Assembly: GCA_003118195.1 (NCBI GenBank)
Contig: BEXV01001055.1
Location: forward strand, 56,350 to 92,376
Origin: Hemicentrotus pulcherrimus
Lineage: Eukaryota > Echinodermata > Echinoidea > Camarodonta > Strongylocentrotidae
Direction of reading: 5' to 3'
Length of the DNA: 36,027 nucleotides
Shown here: piece by piece, positions 1-11,558 of the stretch
Layout of the letters: each line of letters opens with the position of its first letter
How positions within the stretch are numbered: the stretch's first letter is position 1
Translations under genes and position numbers: made by a program
Notes under the pieces: model-generated
What the model saw: the letters and a program-made list of their open reading frames with translations, nothing else
Told to the model about the DNA's origin: nothing
Database searches by the model: none

Positions 1-1592
1 CCCCCCCCCCCTCCATCACATACTGTAAAAACTCCACACGCCAACACTCATGACAGACCGTCTCACACCCCCAATCTCGCCCATTCCAGCCGGAGAATTG
101 CACGTGAATGTGAATTCTAATATTACAACAGACTTTGTAGCAGAGATTTAGTTTTGTTTGTTCACATTCCTGAAGCATTACAAAAGCAACTGCTATGAGT
201 ATTGCTATTATTAAAATGGTCTACCAGTATTTGTAAATTTTCACAGTGGATGTAAAATCTATGTACCGTATGTATGTACAGTGTACATCAAAATCAAGCT
301 GCACATCATCATCATCATAATGTATGAATAGTTTCCAGATACGTCATTGGTTAGGAGAGAATAATCCACTTCTAAATTTGATTACAATCAGTTCCACTTT
401 CAAGAAATATAGGCCTGGTACCAGCCTGACTGCTGTGCTTGGTATGCAGAGGTTGACAAGCGAGTGTTATTTCCTCTATAATCCATGCCTATACTTTACT
501 TCTACCTTGCTCAGACGGAGCTTGTCATCGCGTGAAGAATCATCATAGTTGTGCTATATTTCTGAGGTTGATGTCGTGTAGTGTAATATGAACACTTTGA
601 TCCATAATGCTGCCATGAATTAAACCTGATGCTTTTCTTAAGCTGTTTTTTTAAAATCAGGTTTAACTAAGTAAGTTCGGCTGAGGTCTCAGTTTTTCTT
701 TGTTTAACGTGACCTTCGACCCAGGGTCAGGTTTAAATGAGTAAGGAGAATCCGAACCAATTGGTTTCAAATACCTGGATATTATACTTTGATATATGGT
801 ATCGTCCCAGAAAATTACATTGCTAAAAGTTAATTTGAATACAATATGAACATTTCTAAGAATGAAATTGCTGTCACTGATTCATTTATGTTTAAGCATT
901 CCTAGTATGAACGATTCTGTCAATCGATTAGAAAGTTGATTTTGGATGAAATCTAAGAGATAGGGATCTAACTTGACAGTTCCTAGAAACCAAAATGAAA
1001 GATCTCCTCTTTTGAGATATTCATCTCCATTCGACTTTGGAAGAATGGATCATTTTACCCTCCCTGAATAATGCAAAACAATTATCATTTTTCACCAACT
1101 CTGCTTGATTTGATAGCATCATGCAAGTTCTTTTCCTCAGGTCTAAGAGAGAAAATTGTTGATTTGGGTTGCCATTGACAACATTCCTGCATTCCATTCT
1201 CTGGAAACGGTAGTATATGATTACACAGCTTTGCTTATTCACCTTTGGCTACTTTTACAAAACATTTTCTCTTTTCGTTAATCTTTTACCATGTTTGATA
1301 GTACAGTGTTATGTGGCCCTTGTTTATATCCATGGATATATGATATTTAAAGTGGAACAGCAGCCGTGATAATGATGGGGAGGAATGCAACAATATTGTA
1401 CCCCAGAGGTTTTTTGGTTCATTCTTTTTTCTACTCTCTTGCCTAGTATGTATGGAGCTGGAGTCAATGCCGAGTTTGCAAAGCTAAGATTTCTCACATG
1501 TCGACAGCTAGTTATAAGCAGCTTGAGACTGACCATGACGAGAACAGCCCATTAGAGCTTTATCCTAGTAGTTACAGTTTACTAGGGTGTTA
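1..1592. other. Non-coding AT-rich DNA
   Basis: The stretch opens with an 11-base C run at the window edge. Short open frames are present on both strands but none has a recognisable domain, a consensus splice context or protein-like composition. A small inverted repeat (arms 620-630 and 656-666, TTAAACCTGAT and its complement) is followed by a further CAGGTTTAA copy near 730. I see no gene here. Confidence 0.6.
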
Positions 1593-1918
1593 GCTCATCA
1601 AATTCACACTCGATCCACTCGGCACTATGAACATGACTGACAAAGAAAGCGGAAAAAATATACAGTTCCTCAGATACACAAAGGAACATCCCCTCACTGC
1701 TATTATGTAAAAAATATGTAGAACAGGTGTCACATGCATATTCACCTGTTCTACACATTTTTACATAATAGCAGTGAAGGGATGTTCCTTTGTCTACCTG
1801 AGGAACTGTATAATTTGTCCGCTTTCTTTGTTATGTTCATAGTGCGGGTTTAAAAAAATAATTGACACCATTTTGTTCCGTGTGCAAAGGTGCTAGGCAG
1901 AGTGTGAATTTGATGAGC
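1593..1918. mobile_element. Foldback (hairpin) MITE-like element
   Basis: Two long arms are imperfect reverse complements. The inner arms run about 1623-1729 and 1743-1844 and meet at a 13-base loop (GTAGAACAGGTG against CACCTGTTCTAC). The outer 19-base arms, 1593-1611 and 1900-1918, are perfect complements. The right arm carries about 50 extra bases between inner and outer parts, so the element has been altered since it inserted. It has no coding capacity; an open frame crossing its right end is incidental. A target-site duplication could not be fixed. The structure fits a non-autonomous DNA transposon; the superfamily is unknown. Confidence 0.8.
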
Positions 1919-2107
1919 AAATTTCTAATGGAGTGTTTTCCTCATGCCACCCTTCTGCGTCTCTGTGAGGTTCTTGCACACCATCCAAGATCACACTGCA
2001 AACGCAAGCATTTACATTTAACACAAATTAATGGTGTACATTGTACAAACATGACATATAAAATGTTTTCAATTAATTTTTACTCACACTGACAAGTGTG
2101 CTACATT

Positions 2108-2201
2108 AAGGTCCAAATTGAACCAGTCCACCTTTCATTCTTGATTTACAAAAACACATAAACATCAAATTTACCAGGGGTATATATAATTCAGTGTTAA
2201 C
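2108..2201 (+). repeat. Dispersed repeat, copy A (pair with 21764-21863)
   Basis: This stretch shares a long block with 21764-21863 on the same strand: an AAGG start, CCAGTCCACCTTTCATTCTTGA, then TTTACMAGGGGTATA and a GTTAAC end. In between the two differ by substitutions and small indels. They look like two old copies of one interspersed element about 95-100 bp long. No terminal repeats or poly-A tail are visible, so the class is unknown. Confidence 0.7.
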
Positions 2202-2364
2202 TGTGTATTGCATCCTGTTCTCATTACCGGTACTTTGAAGTGTACTCTAGTTTGAATTTTAATAAGATGTTAGTCACGAAAAGGGATGATTAATGTCTCA
2301 TCCGGATGTTGTTGTTGATGTCCCTCTATGCAACCAGCTGTACGTTACATGTATATCATCCCTT

Positions 2365-2423
2365 CAGACCCAGAAGGGCATTAACTCTTTGCTAACGTAT
2401 GTAGGCTAACACCCTACTGCCTC
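2365..2423. repeat. Short palindromic dispersed repeat, copy 1
   Basis: The left half, CCCAGAAGGGCATTAACTC, closely matches the left half of the 31161 copy. The right half (CTAACACCCTACTGCCTC) is a decayed inverted version. This is the most diverged of four copies in the window, at 2365, 2627, 17110 and 31161. Confidence 0.6.
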
Positions 2424-2427
2424 TATC

Positions 2428-2462
2428 GGACAATATCAATTAATTCATTAATTGATATGTCC
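2428..2462. repeat. AT-rich perfect hairpin
   Basis: The arms ATATCAATTAAT (2433-2444) and ATTAATTGATAT (2447-2458) are exact complements around a 2-base spacer. GGAC and GTCC extend the stem outside, with one unpaired base. It lies directly next to palindromic repeat copy 1 and just before a 15-base G run (2470-2484). It could extrude as a cruciform; no function can be assigned. Confidence 0.75.
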
Positions 2463-2469
2463 AGGACAA

Positions 2470-2484
2470 GGGGGGGGGGGGGGG
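2470..2484 (+). repeat. Poly-G homopolymer
   Basis: Fifteen consecutive G bases. The exact length may be unreliable because of sequencing or assembly. Confidence 0.9.
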
Positions 2485-2626
2485 TTCCGGAGTCACCAAT
2501 TATCTTTTGGTCCTCTAGACTAGACAATTATTATGTAATCATTTAGAACATATCCACCGTAACCTGACGTCTGAGGTTCCAATCTTCTCTCTGTCACATT
2601 GACTCACAGTATTCACATTGTCTGTT

Positions 2627-2685
2627 CAGAGCAAGAATGGTGTTAACTCAGTGCTGAAGTATATGAGTTAATGCCCATCTGGCTC
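2627..2685. repeat. Short palindromic dispersed repeat, copy 2
   Basis: Left half CAGAGCAAGAATGGTGTTAA, right half GAGTTAATGCCCATCTGGCTC. The halves are imperfect inverted complements around a loop containing GTGCTGAAGTATAT. The flank GTCTGTT immediately to the left is shared with the 31161 copy, so the repeat may extend a little beyond the palindrome. Confidence 0.7.
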
Positions 2686-4380
2686 AAAACAGATGATACT
2701 GTCATCTAATCCTTCAAAAAAATTCTGGAAAATTATTTTTATTTCCTTCCTTGCCCTATTATTCCTCTGGAGATGCAACATTTTCATTTTTTCACTTTGA
2801 AATCATGTTTCCAAGGGTTTAATCCCCAGTAATAATGAAGGAATATTGGAATCGTGTAGAATCAATGCTCAGTACTTTACCAGTACTGAATATAAATCAC
2901 AACTCCTTATGTAGCACAAATATTAATTTACTGTTTTGCAATGTCTTTTTGGAACTGTGGTTTTCAACAAGCAAATATGGGTTAAAAAAGAAAACCGAAG
3001 GTCATGGAAGTGGTGATTGATACCGACTTCAATCATTCCATTTTATTTTATTCTCATCAGTGGCAGAGATATGCAACCAGTATTCATATCTTACTATCAG
3101 TCTGTTAATGTCAAATATCCTGCGTTATCTTTTTTTGTTTTGAGAAAAAGGAAGTTCATTTCCAAAGATAGCAGTTCTCACACTTAATGCACATCAAGGG
3201 ATACTTGTAAATCGTCTGTGATTGTCATTCAACATCGAGGTCAACAAGAGTCAAGTTTGTGTCGGCTAATTGTCTGTAATCATTTCAGTCATGTCCGTGG
3301 CTAATGGCTTTCGCAGAGCCTTCATATTAGACGTTTCTTGCTCTATGCCTGGTAAGATCGGAGCATCATGGGCTGACCCAGGCTACGCCAGTTGTGGGGC
3401 AGCCACAAAGGAAATGAGCCTTGACAGAGGAACGACAACGAGCATATGACACTGGCATAGCGTCACTAGAGAGGGGGATGACTAATACATTCTCATTGTT
3501 GGAGGTTTAAACTGTCCTTCTTCTCTGCTACATTCCATAAAGCTAACTGATCAATCTCTGACTGAAACATGGACATAGCTTGTTCATTTCATGTAGTGGC
3601 TTTCTTTTATGCTCATTGTTCGTTCTAATATGGATGTCTGCAAGTTAAGTTGTCTTCAGCTATAGCTGTATCAATCAATCGCCTCACATTATCTAAATTA
3701 AAGTACATGTCTTAATTTCTTAAGTTTTGAAAGTTTCCTATCTTTACTTCTTTTCCAACCTATCCTTGTTCATATAGATCTACATTACTTTGTTGCTGAG
3801 GTTTTATTCCTCTAGTATATCTTTCTTTTCTCTCTGTTTTTCTTCCATGACTGCCTGCTTCTCATTTTCTTTCTCTCTTTACCCCTTCCATTTCATGTGA
3901 ATATCTTTACACATGTAGTCCTTTATTTCTTCTTTATCAGCATCCCATAATCGTCTATTGCTCTTTTATCTCATCAGCACATTTTTACTTTGCTCCTTTC
4001 ATCATTCTGCTTTTAAATCTAATTGTTCTTTTTGGCAGTGTCAATGGCTAACTGTCCTCTGTTGTCCAAGCCTGGTCAGTGATAATGGATAACAAGGCCC
4101 ATTGACAGTCCAGACAATGATATAATGGAACATCCTGACCCTGACATACCTTGTTTACACTCAGCAGCTGATCAGGTCCAGTTATATTGTAATTGGATTC
4201 CATTAAGCCATTAAGCCAATGAGATAACAGGCTGAAGGAATGTTAGCTAATAGGGGAACTCCCTAAAATGTAATGAGGGGAATTCCCTTTCAGCTAGTAA
4301 AAGTGAATGAATAAGGCGGTACTGTAGAAACTTTTATGGCATTGAATGTACAAGTGCAGCTTTGTATTCTCTGTCAATTA
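2686..4380. other. Non-coding DNA, possible cryptic exon near 3.3 kb
   Basis: Mostly featureless AT-rich sequence. Around 3289-3351 the base composition rises in CpG. A TTTCAG acceptor is followed at once by ATG (3291), and the open frame of 52 codons crosses a GTAAGA donor at 3352. This could be a minor exon or chance; there is no other evidence of a gene. Around 3760-4020 the plus strand is pyrimidine-rich. Confidence 0.45.
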
Positions 4381-4481
4381 ACTGGTGTCTTTGTGTCTTT
4401 CTATTCTCTTTCCTTGTCATCAGACCATCTATGTGTATATTAATGTTTGTTTCCTCTCTCTCTTTCTCTCTCTCTTTCTCG

Positions 4482-4512
<31 letters not shown>

Positions 4513-4990
4513 CTCCCTCTTTCTAGTGTTTGTTGCTTTGCTTAATCATATATCCTCACTCATCTTTATGTTTCATCAGTCATTCAGTCAGTATGTTTAT
4601 ATATCTCTCTCCCTGTTTAATCATCACTATTTCTATTTATGTATCATGCTTTCTTCTAATCTTTTTTTTTTTTTTTAAACTCTTTCTACTCATAACTTCA
4701 ATAGTCTAATTACCCATCAATTTGTTTGTCCATCCAACTATGTCTACCTGTCATCTTGTCCATTCATTAATCCTCTTTCAGCTACATGATGTACACGTAA
4801 TGGGTCTTCCTCTCTATCTCTCCGTCTGTCTCCCTCCTTTTTACTTCACAATGAACCTGTGCTCCTATACCTATCTGTCATTTTATCAATTCATCCTTCT
4901 TACCTCGTTCGCGCACATGAACAGTTCTTTCCCTTGGCTCTTCTCAAGGTTCAATCCTAGATATCAAACTCCATGACCCTGATAACATGA
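4381..4990 (+). repeat. Pyrimidine-rich tract with (TC)n microsatellite
   Basis: Near-continuous T/C sequence on the plus strand with a (CT)n core at about 4452-4509 and a 15-base T run at 4662-4676. Open frames through it translate to Leu/Ser/Phe-rich low-complexity peptides typical of TC repeats and are not genes. Confidence 0.85.
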
Positions 4991-6840
4991 CAGATTCAGG
5001 ACTCATCACAAACTTGTATTTTCTCTAAAACTAAGCCATGCAACTCAACAATAAGGTAAAGTTCCCCTGGTGAAACTTGATATGTTCTATGGCACCCCCA
5101 AATCACTTCTCTCTTGTCTATTTTGTTTCTAGTTCTATTTAGTTTCTAGTTCTGTCATGTTGAATAGTTGGAGAGATCAGTGTCCCTAGCTTAACCTGGG
5201 ACACCGGAATAGATCTAAGATCATGGGCACAACATACCTGTGTATTACTGGTTATGCATTTACATCTGAGTGATCTGACCCAACATATAAACATTTTGAA
5301 GTTCTGAAGTACATACCCCCCTCAGCTTTATGCATGGGAGAATGAATGTCAGAATGAAACAAAGAAGGAGGACATTTATAGGGTTGAAGTGAATGAAGAG
5401 AAGGGGAATTTTGTTTTTGACAGTGGACAAATTAAACAATGAGGCCTTAAAGTTTTCTTAATTTTTACTCCAAGATGCTGAGATGACATTGTATCAAACC
5501 CTTTTGTTCACTCTGTATCTTTTAATGTAAAGGTGACTTCAGGATATTCACACAATGTTGGAGTTCATCAACTTCCACAAACTTGACAGATGATTTACAT
5601 GTTGTGTTAATCATATTTCTACCTTCTAATTTATCTTTTCTTTTATTAGCCCATATGTCGCCTTTATCTACCATATGGTTTCTTGGCAATTTTACTTTTA
5701 AAGTTTTGATTGATGGCCAGAATGTTAGAGGTCAAAAGAATTCTTTTAAGATTTGTAGGGTCCATAGTAGAAGCAGACTCTATTATAGGGCTTCATGTTC
5801 AAGAAAAAGTGACATTTTGGAAAAGAGAGAAAGGGAAGGAGGTGGAAGAAAGAGGAATATTTGCTGGAGAGACAAAAGGTGTAGTGAATGAAAGAAAGAA
5901 GGAATAGTTTTGAAAAAAAGAGAAAAGTTAAAAACAAGAATAAAAAGAAGGGCTACAGTTACAAAAGTAAAATGGTTCAATGCAAACATTGTTAATGAAG
6001 AGAAGTTCAGGAGTGTAGGAGGCTTTGGATGTCTAGGGGTGGACATTACAAGTTGTAGGATGAAGAAGATGAACTTAAATAAAAAGAAAACTTGTACGAG
6101 CAAGGGTGAGAGATGGCCAGGGTTGAAGAACTGTCTCAAACCTCTTGACTGTTCTCTTGTCTCACCTTATATGGCATAGATTTCAAGTTACTTACCAAGA
6201 GAGAAAGGATTAAGATTGAGATGACAGCCTTCTGACAGTGATACTCTCTACACCTGTCATCTTTAGAAGGGTTGGTGCAAGACAGTGATAACTCACTAAT
6301 ATGTTATGCTATGATGAAAACAGTTGAAAGTTATTACTACATAACATATGGCACTGGAGGATTGTATGTTTACATATTTGTATTATTTATCATTTGAGCA
6401 TTGATACTTTACAGTGAAAAACTTTTGCAAAGTCAAAACTGCGGACAGCAGTTTGTTGTGTCACAGATTTCAAAATTTGTGCAAGTTTCTCACACATGAA
6501 ATTTTGTTTACTATGTGAAACATTTGCAGGTTGTAGGGTAGTTGATAAGGATAGCTTTTATGAATAGAACTCAATTTGCACAGATTAAGAGTTGGCACTT
6601 TCTTGCGCTGAGTGGCCAAGCCCTCGCTTGATAGACAGACTCCAACCAATCATCATGATGAAATCTGATGAAGTCTACCTGCATATATGCAAGATGATAT
6701 TCTATTGTTTTAGTCAATGATCTTCTTCATATGACAAGCAAAGAGATGTTGGGAGTGAGGATATGAAAGATAAACACTCTTTTGGCTCTGAAGATGATTC
6801 CTTACCACAGAGGTTTCCAGTGGATAAACAGCATGGTACG
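4991..6840. other. Non-coding DNA with purine-rich patch
   Basis: No supported gene. From about 5810 to 5950 the plus strand is rich in A and G, which keeps several frames open on both strands. The frame at 5910-6179 contains the peptide VKWFN, which resembles cold-shock domains, but the rest of that domain is missing, so I do not call it. Confidence 0.55.
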
Positions 6841-6935
6841 ATGTGGGATGGCTCAGTGGAAAATTACTGGTCTTGTAGTGGGTAGCTAGTCATGGGTTCA
6901 AAACCAAGTTGGAGTGCTTTTTGGCACTAATCCTC
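6841..6935 (+). mobile_element. tRNA-derived SINE or tRNA-like relic
   Basis: TGGCTCAGTGG at 6849-6859 fits the RNA polymerase III A-box consensus TRGCNNAGYGG. GGTTCAAAACC at 6895-6905 matches the B box GGTTCGANTCC at all but two positions. The 46-base distance between box starts is normal for a tRNA promoter. The sequence cannot be folded into a convincing tRNA with paired acceptor and anticodon stems, so a SINE head or degenerate tRNA copy is more likely than a working tRNA gene. The 3' end of the element is not clear. Confidence 0.6.
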
Positions 6936-7718
6936 AAGTTTAAAGTCTTTCTGTAGGTCTGCCGGTCCCTTACGTACTGAAATATACTTGTTTTCTCACA
7001 GTTCTCCTGTCATGCTAACAGGACCAACAAATGACTAGAAAAACAGTTAGTTCGGCATAGGTTTGTTGTACAATATAAGTAAATATAATGATTACTAGAT
7101 CGTGGATTACATGTATACTGCCTATGAAAGTGATGCAGGTGAGATGAAGGATCCAGCAACACAGTCAAGGATGAAACTGATGGTTTCTTTAGTAATTACA
7201 TGTAGAAGGTCTTGTTAGGGCCCCTGTTGGATAAAACTCTATAAAATATTATCAGTTTATTAGCATATGTGGATTTAAGTCGAATCTATGATCGGTTTCC
7301 AGTTTGTACTCTTTCAATTCCTGCCACTTTAATGTCCCATCGATCAGCAAGTACTTGCCCTGTTTCAATAAGACAGTAAATCTATAACTCCTTGGTCTGA
7401 GACTATTGTTGGAATGGATATTCCCCCTGTTCGTTCCCTCTCCTACAAATGATCTTGATACATGTAGTAACAGACTTTTGAAGGTTAGGAACCCCCTCTA
7501 GAGTTTGTCATGAGCAGGACATGTCCCACTCCAGCAGGTCCATCATTCAACCTGTCAGGAACCTTATAAAACTCTAGCTAGGTTAATATAGCAGCTTAAG
7601 TATAGATCATGGTTTTATAAACTCCTAGGTTATGTTTAGAATTGTATAGACTCACTCGTGGTTTCAGAAAATTTTAGATTTTAAAATCAAATTTATACCA
7701 TAAGCAATCCTACAGTTA
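6936..7718. other. Non-coding DNA, no feature seen
   Basis: AT-rich sequence without a plausible open frame, splice-flanked exon or repeat that I can recognise. Confidence 0.6.
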
Positions 7719-8028
7719 GCATGAATGCTATGACCAAGGTATCTTAGGGCGTGTTTATGCTTCACTTTTTCTGGCCAGAATCAGGCATCTGTTTAGTTTA
7801 AAACACGGTTGCGTTCATGCTCACTTTTGTAGAATCACCGAAAAACAGCGATCACGCTCGCCGATCGTAAACTCACAAAAAGATGCGTTTACGATTAGCG
7901 TTACAAATCGCTCATTCTGCCTTCAAAAGTGAAGCATAAACACGTCCTTACTCAAATGTTTGTGCCAGTGAGGACGCATGAATGCTATGACCAAGGTATC
8001 TTACTCAAATGTTTGTGCCAGTGAGGAC
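7719..8028 (+). repeat. 53-bp tandem duplication, first copy split by a MITE
   Basis: The unit begins GCATGAATGCTATGACC and ends GCCAGTGAGGAC. Copy 2 (7976-8028) is intact. Copy 1 (7719-7975) is the same 53 bases interrupted after TATCTTA by the 201-bp element at 7747-7947 plus one repeated TTA. Subtracting the insert and the duplicated triplet leaves exactly 53 bases. The tandem duplication must therefore predate the insertion, or the duplication slipped across one clean copy. Confidence 0.92.
7747..7947. mobile_element. PIF/Harbinger-like MITE with TTA target duplication
   Basis: The element starts GGGCGTGTTTATGCTTCACTT and ends AAGTGAAGCATAAACACGTCC, giving inverted repeats of about 21 bp with one mismatch. 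TTA flanks both sides (7744-7746 and 7948-7950), while the intact duplicate nearby has only one TTA, which proves the duplication. Three-base TTA/TAA duplications are typical of the PIF/Harbinger group. The 201 bp interior is CpG-richer than its surroundings and encodes no transposase, so it would need one supplied from elsewhere. The superfamily call rests on target-site length and sequence only. Confidence 0.88.
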
Positions 8029-11000
8029 GCAACCAATTTTGAGGTTTTGTCACCTTATAGTTAGCAATTGCTTTGAGGTTTCATGAGCTTAAAGTTTAAA
8101 GTAGAACTATGCAGTGCACACCTAGCCAATGACTGTCTTTCTTTCTGTTTAACTCAGGTCATCATAGAGTGCTCAAGGCTGCACCATCAGTAGGACTCCT
8201 GTTAGCGGAGAGAAGACAGATGAAAAGGTACTAGAGGGGGAAGAGACCTGTCTTGGAACACCTGTGACTTTATTGCTGTCTAGATGCACCTATTGCTAAC
8301 GCTCCTGTCTACAGGTAGGAGACTGTGAATTAGGTTTATGGCTTGTAGTTATGTAGCCGTGTGTCTTTGATAATCATGCTCAGTGCAGTGTAGGAATAGG
8401 ACAATGAGTTGCAACCTACAGAGAGGAGAAGTGAAGGAACGATGGAGCTGGCATGACAGTGTATGACTGGGAGTACATCCCACAACAAAATACCCCAAAC
8501 AGCAAGGGAAACAGAAAGAATGTGACAGAGAAAAAGATGGGACAGTCTTCTCCAAGATCCTCAACCATTCTGTCACTCGATCTGCTTCCTCACATTTCCT
8601 CCACCATGTAAACTCAGTTGTTGCCAAATCTTGACATATGATTCTCATGATTGTCTATGTCTTCATATCATTTGTGGTGTAATTTCATTGACAGCGAAAC
8701 AAAGATAATTTCAGACCCAAAATTGAAATTTTGAACTTTATTCTGATGAGCCGTTTGTAGTCCTTGTGGTATAGAAGATGTTGATATGTCTTGTCATCGC
8801 CTTTTGTTGACTCTGTGACAATGTGAGCAAGTCAAGGCCATTCAATCACCATTGTCATCTTAACTGATGTTTGCTAAACACAGACCAGAGCCTAAAGGAG
8901 GGAGGATAGAGGAGGGTGACAGACGGCTCCAGAGGGTCGGTGAATCATAACCCCTCTAAGGTAATTTCTCTTGACTGATTATCACTATGGTTCAGTTGAA
9001 CAGCTAGTTCAAGGCCATTGGATAGCATTGTTATCTCTAGATGTGCTCCCTAAGGAGACTTTAGAAAGAAGGAGTAGTGAGAGGGGATGTACAACCTTCC
9101 CGTGCCTGTGGCTAACCTGCCCTAGATTTAAACAGGGATCAAGCAGGCAGGTACATTGTCCAGCCTTTTTACTGTTTCTGTGTGGCACGCCCAATCAGCT
9201 GATAAAATAACACACCCTCAAAGTTCCTCTTATTCTGTTCTTTAGACATTACTTTGGGGGATCGGGCGACGAGTGGAGACACCGTGCTGTGTGTGGGATT
9301 GATAAGTGTAATAGAAGAATAAAAGTAAAAAGTGGACAGAAACCGGACCAGGAGGTACATTGTAAGGTATAAATTATAGCTATGTTCATTGTTCAAACAG
9401 CCATTTGGCAGTTTATGAGACCTCAAAGAACAACGATCCACTAACTATGATGAAAGTTTACATGGAACTGAAATGATGAGTATTCATAGGTTTTAAGCTA
9501 CAAAGTTAATTGCGTCTGTACAGCATATAACATCAAGTGAGGATCTCCCGCTGTAGTAGTAATCGTGCTAAATTCAAGTTTAGTAACCACAAGTACATTT
9601 GAGCAGTACCCAATTACAAGATAACTTCGAAGTTAAAACCCTGTTCTAAACTTAATGTTAACTGACTGTCATGTGAACCAAACTATTGTCTCCTGACCTC
9701 TTGGCTGCTTCCATATGCCCACATGATGACCATTTGCTCCACAGGGAGTGGAGAAGGTGCATGCATTGCGTTCTTATCAAGATTATGGCTATGAGGAGTA
9801 TTAAAGCTTATCTGCCATAGTTTACAGGAGGGATTCGACCGCCCTGCAAAGTCACTGGACAGGTGGTTATCTCATTAACTCAGCTCTCAGTTAACATAAG
9901 AAAAAAGAGGATCATGGGGGACCAATGGTCACCGATTAGGCACTGTCTGTTATATAGAGGGCGCAAGTAGCTACAAGTAGTGCAGTGGGCCTTTAAGCAC
10001 TTTAAGATTAAGAAGAAAATAACCTGGATTGAGAATATCATGTGCAAACTGTTGAAAGTTTCTTTGAGGGTAGCCTAGGCTAGACATTTAATTTAAGGTA
10101 GGGCATTTTCCAAAATGCTGGTTCCAATATATTTGTATCATACTTGTTATATAACACATACGATTGTCTTACTAGTTTTGTCTGTCCAAAAATACATTTT
10201 CCATCTTCTCCCTATCCTCATGTCTTTCTCCTGTATAGTCACTTATGAAGTTCAATTCTCTTTATTATCCTTAGCCACTACCTTCCTTTCTCTCACTTAC
10301 TCAATCCCCTCTCAGGTGTAGACGTTGATAAAGATTGAGGCTTGAAATCACAATTCTGTGTATAGCTCAGCTTACAAGAGATCCAATCATTATGGGACGA
10401 GGGAATGGGAAGACCCTTTTTCCGATACCTCAGGGTGGTTTTGGCAATGAATCACTCTTTTTTTCGATTTCTTCCCATGTAAGGATGTGAAGATATGATC
10501 CATCCTTTCACAGTATTTATTTAACCTGTTTGTGATGCGATGCAAGATAGCTTAGGTGAAAATACCATTGCGCTGACAAAGAAATGGTTTGAGCTTTGTA
10601 ATGTAACGATCTGTGACTAGTGGGTTTAGTACTTATTTTGTCTTTCTCCCCATCCATTCTCTTTAAATCTCCCTCCCTCCCCTTTTCTACCTTTCTTTTT
10701 TCTTTCTTTCATTATTGCTTTATTTATTTCATTATTTCTTTATTTTATTTGTTTATCTCTCTCTCTCCTACTTCCTTTATTGTCTGTCTTCTGTGGTGTC
10801 ATTCTCTCTTGATTTCTTTCTACTATCTGTTCTGGTTTTTCTTTGTCTTTCTGGCTGTCCCTGAATGCTTAATAATCTACATAATACTCTACTTTCACTA
10901 TTTATTCATCTCTCCATCTCGGAGTATATGATTCACCAGTTGTGCAATTTATTTCTCTATCCATGTATCTACTTTTACACATTTCTCCCATTTGTCATCA

Positions 11001-11336
11001 ATCTACAATTCTATTTTTTAAAGCTTTAGAAGCAAATCAAATAAGTCTAGGAGAGTGTGTCATCAAGACTTCCCAAAATGTTTGTATCTCCCATACTAAA
11101 TTGATAAATAAGATTTAAAGTCTCAACATGAAATTGATCGCAACCTGTGATGATTTTTTTATGAAGTTACAAATAAATGACATCTAGACTTAAGTGAAGT
11201 TTATGAGTAAATCGTCAGATTCAAATTTGAGAATGTAGGACAGTGGAACCCTGGAGTGACCTGTGAATGATACTCTTCATAAAAACAAGTGATTCACTGA
11301 TAGGTAGCATCCATAGATGGATTAAGGGGCCCAAGA
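8029..11336. other. Non-coding DNA with pyrimidine tract and one weak exon candidate
   Basis: No supported coding gene. At 8158-8227 a pyrimidine-rich acceptor (TTTAACTCAG) and an AAG|GTACTA donor bracket 70 bases that could be an untranslated exon of the downstream gene; this is weak. From about 10640 to 10960 the plus strand is dominated by T and C, and the open frame there is a low-complexity artefact. Confidence 0.5.
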
Positions 11337-11374
11337 ATGAAGGGGGCTTCCCCTTGGAGAGGAGCCCCTTCATT
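11337..11374. repeat. GC-rich hairpin
   Basis: AATGAAGGGGGCT (11337-11349) and AGCCCCTTCATT (11363-11374) pair with one bulged G around a 13-base loop. Orphan structure in non-coding DNA. Confidence 0.6.
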
Positions 11375-11558
11375 TGACCTTACAACTGAATAGGGGCATG
11401 GGGGTAGTCTAGTCTGCTGTAACCAACAAAGTCACTCTATGAAGCCCAAAGGACATATGGGATTAAAAATAGATGGAGTTACCTCAAAAGCAAAAGCATA
11501 GTTATACCTACATCATACGCTGATACAAATGAAGTCCTCAGAACATAATATTTATATC

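Noticed and set aside
4385..4976. Leu/Ser/Phe-rich open frames that look like membrane proteins
   Set aside because: They are translations of TC microsatellite and pyrimidine-rich DNA, with no start context or domain.
5910..6179. Frame containing VKWFN and RSVG, resembling a Y-box cold-shock domain
   Set aside because: Only two short words match. The spacing is about 10 residues instead of the much longer domain core, and the remaining signature residues are absent. The frame is purine-rich low-complexity sequence, so chance is more likely than a pseudogene.
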